This document shows positions 1 through 12,700 of a stretch of DNA of 64,000 nucleotides, in pieces. Source of the DNA: Holothuria scabra (taxonomy: Eukaryota > Echinodermata > Holothuroidea > Aspidochirotida > Holothuriidae). The stretch covers positions 31,291,455 through 31,355,454 of the forward strand of contig CM074180.1 of NCBI GenBank assembly GCA_037179385.1, given 5' to 3'. How positions within the stretch are numbered: position 1 is the stretch's first letter; the number at the start of each line of letters is the position of its first letter. The notes below the pieces were generated by a model that saw only the letters and a list, made by a program, of their open reading frames with translations, ran no database searches and was not told where the DNA came from. Position numbers and translations under genes: made by a program.

Positions 1-526
1 GTATTTTTCTGTGTGTATAACCTCTTACCAGGGAACTTCCAAACACTTGTATGATGTATACCAAACAATTTTCCCTTCAAGCTGGCTCAAGGAATATTGA
101 GAAATCACAAAACTCGATCTGCTGAACAGGGGTATTCCTAGGTGTTGAAACCCCCCTTTTCACTAGTTTTGTGAAGCAAACATAGGTTTAGGTTTGCATA
201 ATGATAATATGTTGATTATATCAATCATTTTAGGCCATCTATACATGGTAAGATTCTGTAACATCTACAGAGCAGGGTATACTCCAAGTACACTACAGTA
301 CACACAATGTGAAGTTGGGTTCCTGTGATGATGTCATTCTTGGTTCAATGCACTTTTACATTTTTCAGCTGTTGTGCTGGAAGGGATACCATTTCACTTG
401 AGCATTTCTCTTTCGTGGGATGAGATTTTTTAAAATAAATGCTATTTTTGTTGATAGATAGTGTGAGAGAATGACCCCATATCATTGTTACTAAGTCATT
501 TCATGGGCTCTTTAAAGGGGGTATTG

Positions 527-748
527 AACTGAGTACACTCTGTAGGTTTGAAATGAGTACACTCTGTAAGTTACTTTGAACTAAGTACACTAAATAGGTT
601 AGTTTGAACTGAGTACACTCTGTAGGTTAGTGTGAACTGAGTACACTCTAAAGGTTAGTTTCAACTGTGTACACTCTATAGGTTAGTTTCAACTGAGTAC
701 ACTCTGTAGGTCAGTTTGAATTGATTACACTCTGCAGGTTAGTTTGAA
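527..748. repeat. 28-bp minisatellite, about 8 units
   Basis: Tandem, diverged units of about 28 bp built on GAACTGAGTACACTCTGTAG plus GTTAGTTT. Units in the middle keep the 28-bp spacing; outer ones are eroded. Confidence 0.85.
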
Positions 749-1208
749 GGTGCTATTTGAAATATGAAGGACTCGGCAGTTTTTTTACTATTTCCTTGAA
801 TCTTTCACAAAGAGACTCAAAAAATGATAAAAACATCTCAGAAATCATTTTTTCTTTGTAAGAAATAAGAGTAAAGAATCCATGGCTAATAAAAAATGTG
901 TTAGGGAGGTGAGCATTGAGTGGGGGAGGATTTCCATAGATAGAGACTTGTGGTTTCCAAAAGAGCACACATACTACTTAAGTACATAAAATTGTGTCTC
1001 TTAGGATTTTTTTTGTTTTCTAGTCTCCCATCCCACTGGCAAGTTGCACTTCTGTACTGCATATTCATCAAGGGAGCATTTCTCAGGTACCCCTGTTCTT
1101 AGCAGTATTGGAAAGCATGGTGCAGAATTCCAACATTGACCAATATGCACATTGTTCTTTTTTTTAATTTATTAACATTGCAATAAACATGTTGCACTGC
1201 ATTGTATT

Positions 1209-1603
1209 CACAGACTCCCTATGCATGGACAGAGCATACAAAATAGTACATTATCGCTACAATGCGTGTGAGAAAAGGCGTAGCAAGATGGCTGTCTGCA
1301 GTGGTTTTATGTTAAAGTTTGGACTTGCTCAAGTAAATCAACAGATTTTGCAAGAAAGTTGAAATATTTTCAAAATAATACAAGCTAAGATCAAAATAGC
1401 TACACGTATTGCAGGAATATGATATTGTTTCCCATTCAAGTTTAACCTTTGTTTACAGAGTGGTCGTCAAATCTTACAAATCCTACAAATTATAGCTTCA
1501 TGGCGACAATCTTGGTGCGCCTTTTTTGCCCCAGACGATGGCAACAATCTGGGGAAAGGGCGTACATGTTACATGCTCTGTCCATGTATAAAGGAAGTCT
1601 GTG
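1209..1603. mobile_element. hAT-type MITE, copy 1 (395 bp)
   Basis: Bounded by inverted repeats (CACAGACTCCCTATGCATGG at the left; the right end reads ...CCATGTATAAAGGAAGTCTGTG in two parts) and flanked by a perfect 8-bp direct repeat ATTGTATT at 1201-1208 and 1604-1611. A second copy lies at 48430-48821. An 8-bp target duplication is the hallmark of hAT elements. It has no coding capacity, so it is non-autonomous. Confidence 0.88.
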
Positions 1604-1611
1604 ATTGTATT

Positions 1612-3719
1612 GCACAACTTAGTCAGTAAGGGGATGATAAACAGCAATACCATGTAATTTGTCATGTTTTCTTATACTCCATGCTTTGTAATATTTAAAA
1701 GTTAACTGTGAAACTACCACAGCAGAGGTGGAAAATATACTTATGCATAGAAGTACTTCATCATACCCTTTTTTACAGCATTTGACAGGCAATGTAATTT
1801 TCTGATTTTTTCTTCTACTGTAATGATAGGAGGGCAAATTTGGAGCCTTTGTCAGTTACCACTGAAGATATGCACGCTTTTGAATTGACACTACTGCCTC
1901 TAGTGTGAAGGTATGGATACCTCACCTGTCTTAAAAGGAAATATAAAATGAATAAAATAGCATAAAAATAAAACAGTTCCAGTCATTATCAAAACATTTG
2001 AGTCTCAACAATAAACTTTGGCAATTTAGCTTTATCTTCTCAAAACATTATACACATGAGGAGTTATGGAAGTTGCATCATTTGAAATTTTGAATGTTTG
2101 GGTGAACAAATTTTTCATGAGTAACACATCTCGTTGAGGAAATTCTTGAAAAGAAGATTACCGTAGTGAACTATACTAATTTATCTCTCTGTGTCAGCAA
2201 ATTAAAGTTTAAAATTAAAAGGATGGATTTTTTGCGTCACACGCAGTATTCAGTACATCTGTGTATTCCATTCATGTATGATATTTCTCTTTTCCATTGT
2301 AAGTGGTGCTATAACTCAAGTAAACATCTTCTTTTGTGAAGTTTAATAGTGTGTATGCCAAAAATCAAGTTTTTGATGCCTAGATATGTCATATCTTCTT
2401 TGTAATTCATTTTTTGAGATTCATTAGAATGCCTCATTAATTTGTCTGCCAAGATTTAAGTTATTTGCATTCTACACTTTCTTCCTTTTTTTAAGAGTCC
2501 ACACTTTATCTACTCATACTTGCCATTGCCATTGATGAAGTGTGACTACATAACCATTTTCATGATTGTAAGAAATTTTGATACAAACCCATATCCAAGT
2601 TTAAGACAATAAAACAAAACTGAAAATAAAAAATATTGTTGTATTTATTTTGTATTTATTTTATATTTGATTATATTAACAAGAAGGCAATTCTGTAAAT
2701 AAGAAAATACATTATGTACAAAAAAATTCATCAATGGAAGGAATAAGGGCACATATTCATTAATCATTAGCTAGCTCCTAAAATGCAATTTCTTGCAAAG
2801 TCATTTTCATATTTATACAGGTTTTGCTATTGAAAAGTGAAAACATTTCTAATTACTGTATAAGGCCACTAAACCGTGTTGATCTTTAATTACCAAATCA
2901 AGGTGTTTTATCACACTTTACTGCACAAAGTATGTTTGACTATCTTAGAGGGAATTTGAACTGTTCGGGGTACTGAATACCTGCAGTTATTGAAAAAAAG
3001 TAGATTTATCAAAAAGTGAAGCTCAACTCCTTTTGAAATTTTGATAGCAATTAATCAATTTTGACACAGAATTTAACCAAATAAAGCATTTACTAACCTA
3101 AAGCATTTGCAATCATATCCCATGTATTGCAATTAAAAGATTAACAATTGGCACTAACATCCAATTGTACATTATTATAGCATAATGCACAGCCAAAGGT
3201 GAATAAAAGTGATGAGATGCACACAGGCTCTGTCTGAGAGTGAGGGCATCGATTCCATGGTAGAATTAGCTCTCAAGAGTACATTATCCTGTCCTAATGC
3301 ATAGGTCTAGACATGCTTAACCATGTGAATTCCTACAAAACAACATTTTGATTTAAAAAGACAAAAAAGAACTGAAATGTTGTTTGTTAATGGTGACATC
3401 AAAACAACAACACCCAGCAAAATGGAGTAGCCCAAGATGAATGTATCATTCACCAGGAGATTATCCCAGGATAACACAAGGTTGCCTGTACAAAATAGGT
3501 GAATAGCAGTTTAGGATTATTACCAAGTATGAATGAATTCTTGTTAAGCAGAAAAGATGTTGGTTTCAATTTCCTACGTTGGTTGGGGGAAATAGAAATG
3601 AAGGAATTCCTGCAGATTCGTGACAGAATTTTAAAAGCAAACAGTAGCATATGCTTATCCTCCATTATTTGCTCCATTCCTCTTTGACCAGCTGTTGTAA
3701 AAAAAACCTCAATGATGCC
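1612..3719. other. Intergenic, no gene seen
   Basis: AT-rich sequence with only short frames and no splice-bounded conserved exon that I can recognise. Confidence 0.5.
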
Positions 3720-5460
3720 ACTTTTTGACTACCAGTTTGACTTCAGAACATCATGATACTAGCCATGCACTCCTAGAATCCATTAATTGTATATGTGTGC
3801 ATCTAGACAACAGGGAAAATGTCCTAGGCCTATACTTAGGTCTGAAAAAAGTGTTTGACACTGTTGACCACAGACATTTTCTTCAGAAGTTATACTATTA
3901 TGGAATTTGTGGCAAAGCTTTCATGACAGGAATTCCCCATTACCTACTCTTACCCAACTTGCCAATGGCAACTCGGGTAAGAAGGATTAGGCCACCTTAT
4001 TGATTTGTTGGGGGAGGGCATCCTATTGGCCCAGCACAGCTTTTCAGTGTGTCATGCATAGGTGACTTTCAACTTGTAAGGTCTCAGAAGTCAAGATGAG
4101 GTTCATGTCTGCTAGGAAGTTGGGCTAAAGAGAGTTAAGAGGATCAGTTGGGTTGGACTTTTTCTAAATTCTGGCTAATGGGCATTTCCTGTTATGTTTG
4201 ATGTAATCTCTAGCCACCTTTTTGGAAAGAAACAACTCATGTATGTTAAACCATCTAATTATGCAAGTAGTAATATTGGTGTCCCCCAAGGTTCTGTTCT
4301 TGGACCTTTATTTTTCTTGATATATGTAAATGATATTCCTTATGTAGTCCCAATGAATCTGTTAGACTTTTTGCTGATGGCACCAATGTATTTGTCACGA
4401 TAAAGACTGTGTAAAGCTTGTTGATAAGACACAAGCCGTTTTAAGTCAGCTCAAAACTTGGTTTGAATCCAACAAACTTACTCTCTACCTAGGCAAAACT
4501 AACTCTTTATCTTTCATTCTTATGAAAGCAATACCCATTCATGTCCCCATCATTTCACACTGAAAGACACTAAAATTTTCAGGAATGCCTGTACTAAATA
4601 CTTAAGTTTGCTGATTGATGATAGCTCTTGTTCAAAATCATATTGAGAACCTGTGCAATAGCATCATTAAATACAACAGCATTTTCTAATGCCTTAGGAC
4701 CTCTCTTCCACTCTCAGTTGCTGTCCAACTCTATTATTCTCTCATTTACTCAAAATTATTTTATGGAATAGAAATCTTTGGAGTAGCTGGTGCCTCCATT
4801 TTGAGACCCCTTCAAGTCTTACAGAATAGAATTCTTGTAAAATCCATTACTTTTTCACAACAGCACTACCCTACAGAAAAGCTACACAGTAATCCTAGAC
4901 TTTCAAGGTAAGTGACATTCACACTCTTAGGAGGTGTACATTTGTATTCAGATATGTAAATAGTAAACTGCCTGAGGTATTGTGCAACATTTTTAACCCC
5001 AGAAGGTCCTCATATGTTCCAAATCCCACAAGAAATAATGCACTCTTTTCAGTTACCAAGCACAATTCTAGACACGGGAAACTACTGTTGAATAATTATT
5101 GTTCCAAAATCTGGAGTGATCTTCCAAATACTAAACTTTCTAGAACTTACAAAACTTTTAAAGACAAGGTCAAATCTCACTTGAAAGACAAATTACTCTG
5201 CTTAAGCTTTATGCCAACATTGGATGCCCCCCCCCCTCCTTTGGCCAGTTCCTTCTGGCTGTAACACATGTCAAGTGTTCTGTTTTCTTATTCTTTCATT
5301 TCTTTCTTTTTTCTTACTTTGAAGGTTGCTGGCTACGATAAACATGTTACTGCTTTTGTAGCATCCTGTAATACAAATCTACATTTTACCATTGCATCTT
5401 GTTTTGTATATGCATCTATGTAAATGTGTTTATAAACAAAATACACTGAACTGAACTGAA
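3720..5460 (+). mobile_element. Dead CR1/L2-like non-LTR retrotransposon, 3' part (copy A)
   Basis: Contains broken reverse-transcriptase pieces: KKVFDTVDHRHFLQKLYYYG near 3845, the motif GVPQGSVLGPLFFLIYVNDI near 4278-4340, and in a shifted frame FADG at about 4366-4380 where the catalytic FADD should be, so one catalytic Asp is replaced. A C-terminal segment (WSDLPNTKLSRTYKTFKDKV) follows near 5115. The end is a short CTGAACTGAACTGAAC repeat rather than poly(A), as in CR1/L2 elements. Several frameshifts and an unmatched stretch at 3930-4190 make it a pseudogene. The 5' limit is uncertain. Confidence 0.8.
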
Positions 5461-5532
5461 CATGAGTTTACCTTGAAAGGCAAAGCAAACAGATGCACAC
5501 AACACACAAAATCAAATTAGGACCCTGTTGTA

Positions 5533-6362
5533 TATGGAACGCCAAAACCGCCATCGCCTATGACGATGTACTTCCATTTGGTGGCGTTATTTTACATGAA
5601 GATGTTAGTTCAAATGGCCATCTATCCAGGAATGATGACGTTCTTCCGTTTTGCGATGTTACCATCGTAAACGGCGTTCGATCAAACGGCGATGTGTATC
5701 CAAGACGTGTATCTAAGGCGTGTATCCAAGGCGTGTATCCAAGGGGAGTTCCTGTTCTCAGGTATACATACTCAGCAAAGTAAAATCAAACCAATCACAA
5801 TGGTTGTCATATAAAGAGATCTAGGTCTCGCACGTGTGCGCGCGGTTTCATACTAGTTACTCAATATACTAGGCTAAGTTAGTTACCCACATGTCCCATA
5901 TGTATGCTTAATAACCTCATACAACCACCTGTGTGCCCTAGGCAAAACGTTCAAGTTCAATGATCAGACGATGGATGAAATAATTGAATCCCTTCACATC
6001 GTAAATGAAGTCGAGGTGAAGGAAAACTTTTGGAGGGAAGCAGTAAGTTTGATCACTCATTGCAATGATAATGCTCGCCTTTACGTAGCCAAAGCCAAAC
6101 CTGATTGGCTGCATCTTTTACAAAACCATCCTTTAGATGGAGTAGTCATCATTGGTAACTCCCCTTGGATACACGCCTTGGATACACGTCTTGGATACAC
6201 ATCGCCGTTTGTTCGAACGCCGTTTACGATGGTAACATCGCAAAACGGAAGAACGCCATTATTCCTGGGATAGATGGCCATTTGAACTAACATCGTCATG
6301 TAAAATAACGCCACCAAGTGGAAGTACATCGTCATATGCGATGGCGGTTTTGGCGTTCCATA
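5533..6362. mobile_element. 830-bp DNA element with about 210-bp terminal inverted repeats
   Basis: Left arm 5533-5750 and right arm 6157-6362 are near-perfect inverted repeats starting TATGGAACGCCAAAACCGCC. The inner end of each arm has a 13-bp tandem unit (GTGTATCCAAGGC): four copies left, three right, which explains the length difference. A 6-bp direct repeat GTTGTA flanks it (5527-5532, 6363-6368). The 406-bp centre has an exon-like segment (see 5943-6045). Superfamily unresolved; the long arms recall Mutator-like elements, but these usually give 9-bp duplications. Confidence 0.85.
5943..6045 (+). other. Exon-like segment inside the 830-bp element
   Basis: An open frame of 34 codons (FKFNDQTMDEIIESLHIVNE, then VEVKENFWREA) sits between an acceptor-like CCCTAG and a canonical GTAAGT donor. 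I do not recognise the family. It could be a captured host exon, the element's own remnant, or chance. Confidence 0.35.
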
Positions 6363-6664
6363 GTTGTACACAGAATAAAGCTGAATAACACTTTTGATTT
6401 TCCATGTGAAAGGCAATAAATTCAACTTAAGATGAAGCATACCTTTTCGAGCAACAAAGTACAAATTGTTCAAGCAATATATGCTCTGCTCTAAAGAATC
6501 CATGAAATCCAATGTGGATGTCACCACAAGTCTTCTAAATTGTATAAACCACAAGAATTTCAAAATTAAGTGTTACAGAATACAGAAAAACCAATTTTCC
6601 TTGTTCATTTGGCCTTTTTGGCCATCTTGCTTCAAGTGAATCTACATCACAAAAATTGACATTG

Positions 6665-6670
6665 TTTAAT
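6665..6670 (-). terminator. Candidate AK7 poly(A) signal (ATTAAA variant)
   Basis: ATTAAA on the minus strand lies 74 bases after the AK7 stop. I saw no canonical AATAAA on this strand just downstream. Position fits, but the hexamer alone is weak evidence. Confidence 0.3.
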
Positions 6671-6743
6671 TCTGTTTTCAAAGTTTTCAAGCAAAAAATT
6701 AGATTTCAGACAGATCACTATCCTTCCTTGTTGCTCGTTGAGT

Positions 6744-6782
6744 TTAGTCCACCTGAGGATTGTTACGGAAGAGGTATTCTGC
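6744..6782 (-). CDS. AK7: AK7 terminal coding exon 17
   Basis: Thirteen codons, [12 protein letters not shown] then TAA. AEYLF-NNP is the end of the Dpy-30 motif, so the C-terminus looks complete. Acceptor AACAG after a pyrimidine tract. Confidence 0.93.
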   Translation of the reverse strand, partial: AEYLFRNNPQVD

Positions 6783-9700
6783 CTGTTGAGAGATGAAAAT
6801 GTTAAATGATTAAAATATGTCTATTTCAGTTCTTATTCCCCTGTGGCAAAAAAGAACTTCCCCACCAGTAGTCTTAAGATTGGAAAGCCTTGGGTTTTTT
6901 TAATAAAACATATAGCACCAACAGCATTACAATATGAAGAGACATCAATGAACCGTGAGTAAAAACTGATTGACAAGTGAAAGTGGCTGGTACCTTTTTT
7001 AAACTACACAACAAAGAAATGTTTACAAGAGTAAAGAGTACTAGAACTTTCCACTTGGAACACTTGGTCTTGGCTCAATCACCCAATACTCTGTTTAGAA
7101 AGATTACCATTACATTTTGTGTCATTGAATATGAGACATATTTCAGAGCAACTGCTCCAGCCTGCTTGAAAACTACAACTTTTATGTCAGAGTTGTGTCA
7201 TCAATTCTTACCATATAGTCAATGGCATCTTCAGGTCTCACTTTGCAACATTCAATTAGACCCTGTGTGAGTGTAGGCATAACATGTTTCATCAAATAAT
7301 TTCTCAATGGGATAGCCTGGTTCTCTAAGAGTTCAAGTTCCTGTTTCTTCACTTCCTCTAATCTTCTTTCCTGAATAAAATAACAACATGTTACTCTAAA
7401 TATAACTCACTCTACAAATTTTTGGAACAGGTCAGCATCATTATCGATGCAACTTCTAACAGACAGCAAAGGTGTTTCTTAAAAGTGATATTCATGATGT
7501 GGTCATCACAATGCTAACTCCTCTTCCAATGAACTAAACTCTTGTCAATTTGGAAGTTTCTTCGAAAATAAAGGTTTCCCCCTTCAATGGTTCATTAGTT
7601 TCTTAAAAGAGAAAGTAATTTTGCTGAGGTATATTGCAAAAAAAAAAAGTAAGCACCTGTGAAAAATACTGACTTTTTTGGTTTCTTGCGAGTTTGGTAT
7701 AATGGTAAGAGCATCCGCCTCTCACTCGGAAGGCCCAGGTTCTATTCCCAGGTCGAGTCATACCAAAGACTCTTAAAATGGAACCCACTGTCATGGTGTG
7801 TGATGCTCTGCATAAGCAATGGAGTAGGGAAAACAAACCAGTGAGCCACGACTGGAAAAAAGGCAGTGGGCGGCTTGACTTGAACCAATAGGTTGGAAAC
7901 TGGACCGTAAAACTCCATCTAACTAACTGAATTCATTTACAAATAAGTATAGTCAGTATCATTTGTTGGATTTGATTTTTGCTCTCAATTATTTTATTTC
8001 ATTTTTATAAGCATGAAAATGCAAATACATGTAAAAAAATTTTTGAGTCTTTAAGAACCTATGCTTCTGTTTTTAAGAAACATTGAAAGGGGAAATTCTT
8101 CCTCTTGACTACCCTCCCATTCAACAAGGGGTCAATTTTACACCTACAAAAAAAGATTCTGCCTGTTTTGCAAAATCCCCTCTAACAAGTTGAAAGGAGG
8201 GACATTTGGATTCCACTAAATACACTTCTGCTTGCACTATACTGATATTCCAGTGTCCTACCCATTCCTTCTCCTGTTCATCACGTTGTTTGGCCTCTGC
8301 TAGCTCCTTCCTTTCTCTCTCCTCCTTCTCCTCCTGTTCTTTCTTCAATCTTTTCTCAGTCTCTGCTTTTTCTGCTTCTGCCAGTTCCTCTGGGGTTGGA
8401 CCATAATTTCTTGGTTCTCCCATGATCTTAATTATCTGCTCTATGGTGGAGCTATTGTTTTCATTTGTTTCCTTAGTGATATCTGAGAGCAATAAAAACA
8501 AAAGGTTGAATGATATCATAGAGCCCCATGGTGATGCTAGTGAAAACTTTGTTAAAGCATACAAAATAGTATTAGCAATAACAGTTAGGGGAAGTTAGCT
8601 CTCAATCCAATTTACAATTTTTGTAGTAGTCCCCACAAATTCTCAATTGTCACAGCTTTTTGACTAATTGTAAGTTCAAAAAATGCAGAGTTCTGTAGCT
8701 CATATTACACAGCATGAACTGTACTGAGAGTGTTTGGATTACGCATTGGGGTCTTTCTCTATACAGGAAACCGAAGTGTAAAAACTCCATTCAGTTATCC
8801 CAGTGACAAGTCAAGTCATACTGTGTAGACATGATTGCAACTAGAATTAATGGAAGAGTCTGCATAATGTCCATAAACCAGAGCTTACCTATGTGTTCAG
8901 GGTGAATTTCAAGCTCATCAAAGTAATTCAAGACTGTGTTATCCTCTTCATTCAAACTTCTAAATTCTGCCAGCCGTCTGTTGAGTCCTGACTCTGTATT
9001 GTGGGTGCCTGTAACCACCCCTTCGGGGAGATTCATTACCCTCTGTTTCAGAAAGTCGTCTGGAGCATCAAGAGAGAGCACTACCTCTGGCATTGTTGTT
9101 TTGTCATAGACAGGTATTTTACTGTTTTCCTCTTGTTCTTCTTCATCATCAGCTGTTATGAAAGTACAGAAATTAAAACATTCCATTACAAAATTACAAT
9201 TAAGCCAAAGCAATCTTATTTGATCAAACATTTATGATTAGACAATGTTATCACTTCCATAACAAGACTGAAAATATTTTAAGGGGAAATGCAACCATTT
9301 CAAACTTGAAGCAAAGTAGTGGACTGTCCAGCTTCATGACCGGCTGTTGAGAGTCATGTGACATTTTTTCTCCTCAAATGTGAAATTTACAAGAACTAGT
9401 ATCTGTTTGGTTTGCCATAAGCATAAAATACAGAAAATCCTAAAATATGATTAAAGTTACTTGGAGAGAAGAATGGGGGAATTTGTGAGATTTAGCTGTT
9501 GCTTCAAAGTAAGTTTGAGGGGCTGTTCTTGACCTTTAAAGAGTAAAAAGTCCTCTACCTGAAAAAAATTTGAAAAGATACATATCTGGGTTATATGCTT
9601 CTAAGCACCTCAAACTTTTTTAAACTCTTTTTGAAAAAAAGGCACAATTAAAGGGACTCATTACTACTTAAGCACAGAGCAACCTAGATGAGCTTAAAAA

Positions 9701-12700
9701 AGTCTCCTGCCATTTCACAGAAAAAAAATACAGTAAATTCAAAAATTTTGTCTCTTGAAAATGCTCCCATTGTATACAAGTGTAAACTTCTACAAAAAAA
9801 GTACTTCTGGCATCATGACACCATCTGAAGAGGTGTTTTAAATTGCAGAAAGACAAACATGAAAACATGAAAAGAACTGGCCTATCCATATTACTGATAT
9901 ACCTGCATTGTTCCCTTGAGTAACACAAAATTGACTGTGAAATAGTAAACATAAAGAGAAACCTGTCCTTGCTGCATTTGAAAAATTTCAAGCAACCTAG
10001 CAGAAAACAAGATTTCCACTGTCAGTCACAGTGGTTTTTGTGCTCAGCTTCATGAAAGATGAAGTGATTCAAAGCTTCCACTGCATTTATCACTGATCAT
10101 TTACTGAACAGCTTCGTAGCTGAATGCAGATGACTGCACATCATATAATACCCTATTTCACTTGACCTAATCCAAGGTACTAGCCTCATGCCTGCAGTTT
10201 GCAAGTAGCTGACAGGCTTTTTAAGCTTGGTTAGTTCAACAGATGATTAACTTACCAGCAAATAATTCCTTTGCCTGTTCCTCTGTCTTTGGGAATCCAT
10301 CCAGAATAAATCCTTGATTCTGGCATGGCATGGAATGCAGTTTGTCCCTGTAGAACCGTATAATGTACTGGTCTTCAATTCTCCCTAGAAGAGGTTTAAG
10401 TAATTTAAGATTAGATCAACAGATTCAACACAAAAGAGGTTTTACATATCTCACTCAGCTCTACAATAAATCATTTGCTCTGTATTTCTTTGTTTTTCCC
10501 ACTGTTTTCCAAGCTAACTATGGTAGCACTCTAAACATACAAACTTTTATTTCATCAATTTTTCCATGTGACATTTTTGGTTTGAATAGGAAGGTAAAAT
10601 TGGAAAAAATGCCCTGGTAGCAAGGATTGAAGTGATTCTCACCATTATTAGATTCTTTGCTTTCATTGATGGAATCCAGCAATTCTTGATCTTCCTGAGC
10701 TTTCCCATCATCATCTTCATTTTCATCAGCATCAGCTCGAGCTGCACTTTTTTCCTGCAATTATTAAATGCTTGGATATTTTACATGGAAAAAAAGTTGA
10801 AGTCTCAACCATAATTTTACATTACATTTAAGCAACAATTAAATGAAATTAAATGAAATTAAAAGAAATTTACATGTGGGCAAGGGCAGGACTGACCATT
10901 GAGATGCACAGGGTACATTTACAAACAAAAGAATGGAAAAGCTTTTATTCCACTAAAAGTGACAGTGACTGAATTACTTACAAGAGCTTCAATGGCTTCA
11001 CTGATAACATCTTTGATCTTTATATGATGCAGTTTGTAATGCTTGCACAAAGCAGCCACAATAGATGATTTTCCTGAAGCAGGAGGCCCAAGAACACATG
11101 CTCTCATTGGCTGTTTGATAAAATAAGAAAAGACATTTTAAATAATGAATGAATTTACACTTTGTTGAACCTTAAATATTCAACAACAACAACAACAAAT
11201 CTTAGTGAATAAAAGGAAAAAACACCTGAAGGAAATTTTTTTAATCCATACCTAAAATGATGTCTAAGATGTAGTAAGTAAGCTGTATCATTGTCATATA
11301 TTGCATACAATTTTTATATCAAATCTCATGCATCCCTGTTCTCACATGCCATGCACAACTTTTTAATCTACCAACCTTTCAATAACTACCTCAAATCACT
11401 AAAGGCATATTCTGGTGGCTTTTCACCAGGGCAGTGGAAGAAAAACGAAAATATTCTACACCATGTCCTCCCAATCCTGTCTCTATACACTTTTCCTAAC
11501 TCAAGATATCTCACTTTAAAGATTAGATATTTTTGTTTAAAAACCCTTTGCTTTTCAACAAAGCCACAGAAAGTTATGTAATGTGGGCACATTATCTCAG
11601 ATTTCTTCCATTTTTCTTTATAATTGAATGTTCTGTTTGTCCTTGAAATTTGATACTGTGGAATGTTTGAATATCTTTTCTGGTAGGTATAGCATTTCCC
11701 TTCACCATACGTAGAGTAAAACCAACGGCAGAATCAATATTTTACAAATAAATTTAATGCAATGTCAAATTAATGTGCAGTAATGACAGCACAGATTTGC
11801 CATGACGCACCAAATCTGAAGAAAAAATTGCATTACTTTAAGAAACTTTATCTTCTGAATTCTACAATATGCTATTGAGATGCAGTTTTTACCTCCTGAA
11901 AGAGAAAGTTTTTTTTGCATATTTTGGAGTTACTAAATTTTGTCTCCAGAAAAATGCTTTCATGAGGAATGATACTAAAACAATGCTTGACATTTACAGA
12001 ATGTGATTGTTAAACCTTACCAATAGTCCCCTTGCTTTTTTGTACTCCTTGATTACTTCTGGTATGCTGTCAACAACACCCTGCTCTGCTATCCATCTGA
12101 TGTTCATATTCTCTTTGATATATACTCCATCCATTCTCAAATTTACAAGAAGCATGTCAAATTCCCTTTGCTGTTGAAAAAGGAAAATCCACATTTTTCA
12201 GGACTTCATCATCCTTTATATTGTGAAAGGACATAAATAAGCCTGGTAAATTGATGCATACTATACAAATCAACAAATGCCTCAGCCTCACCCTCCCTCC
12301 CAGTACTGTATAAATGTTTTTGCCCTTATCAAAAGTTGCAGTGTATGTACCTGTGAACATAAATGCAAATAGCAACGTTCTTTCTTGTCTCCCCGTTTCA
12401 GGAAAGTATCTTCATAAATATCAAGACCAACAGAAACTGTAACTTACAGGCAAACTTTTGCTGAGGAGAGCCTCTTCTTTGGTGATATGTTCTACTTTGC
12501 CATTCCCAAGGTTTTGACTCACACTCTGTAAATAAAGGAATCAACAACCATATATTCAATAACAAAAACTTGATAAAGGCTTACAATTAATGTCTCTTTC
12601 TGCTTAAAGGCATTCATTCATCACCTCTGACAGTTTCAAATGTTCCCAACCTACAAACTTCCCACAGCTTCTCACAGCTGTCTCAAACTCACCCTGATCC

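Noticed and set aside
6081..6563. 160-codon frame on the minus strand
   Set aside because: It runs through the right inverted repeat of the 830-bp element and out of it; the same peptide piece appears from the left arm on the other strand.
7690..7760. A functional tRNA gene
   Set aside because: The A and B boxes are tRNA-like, but the ends do not pair into an acceptor stem and the same sequence continues into a SINE body found three times.
8206..8406. Plus-strand Ser/Phe-rich frame
   Set aside because: Antisense shadow of the AK7 coiled-coil exon.
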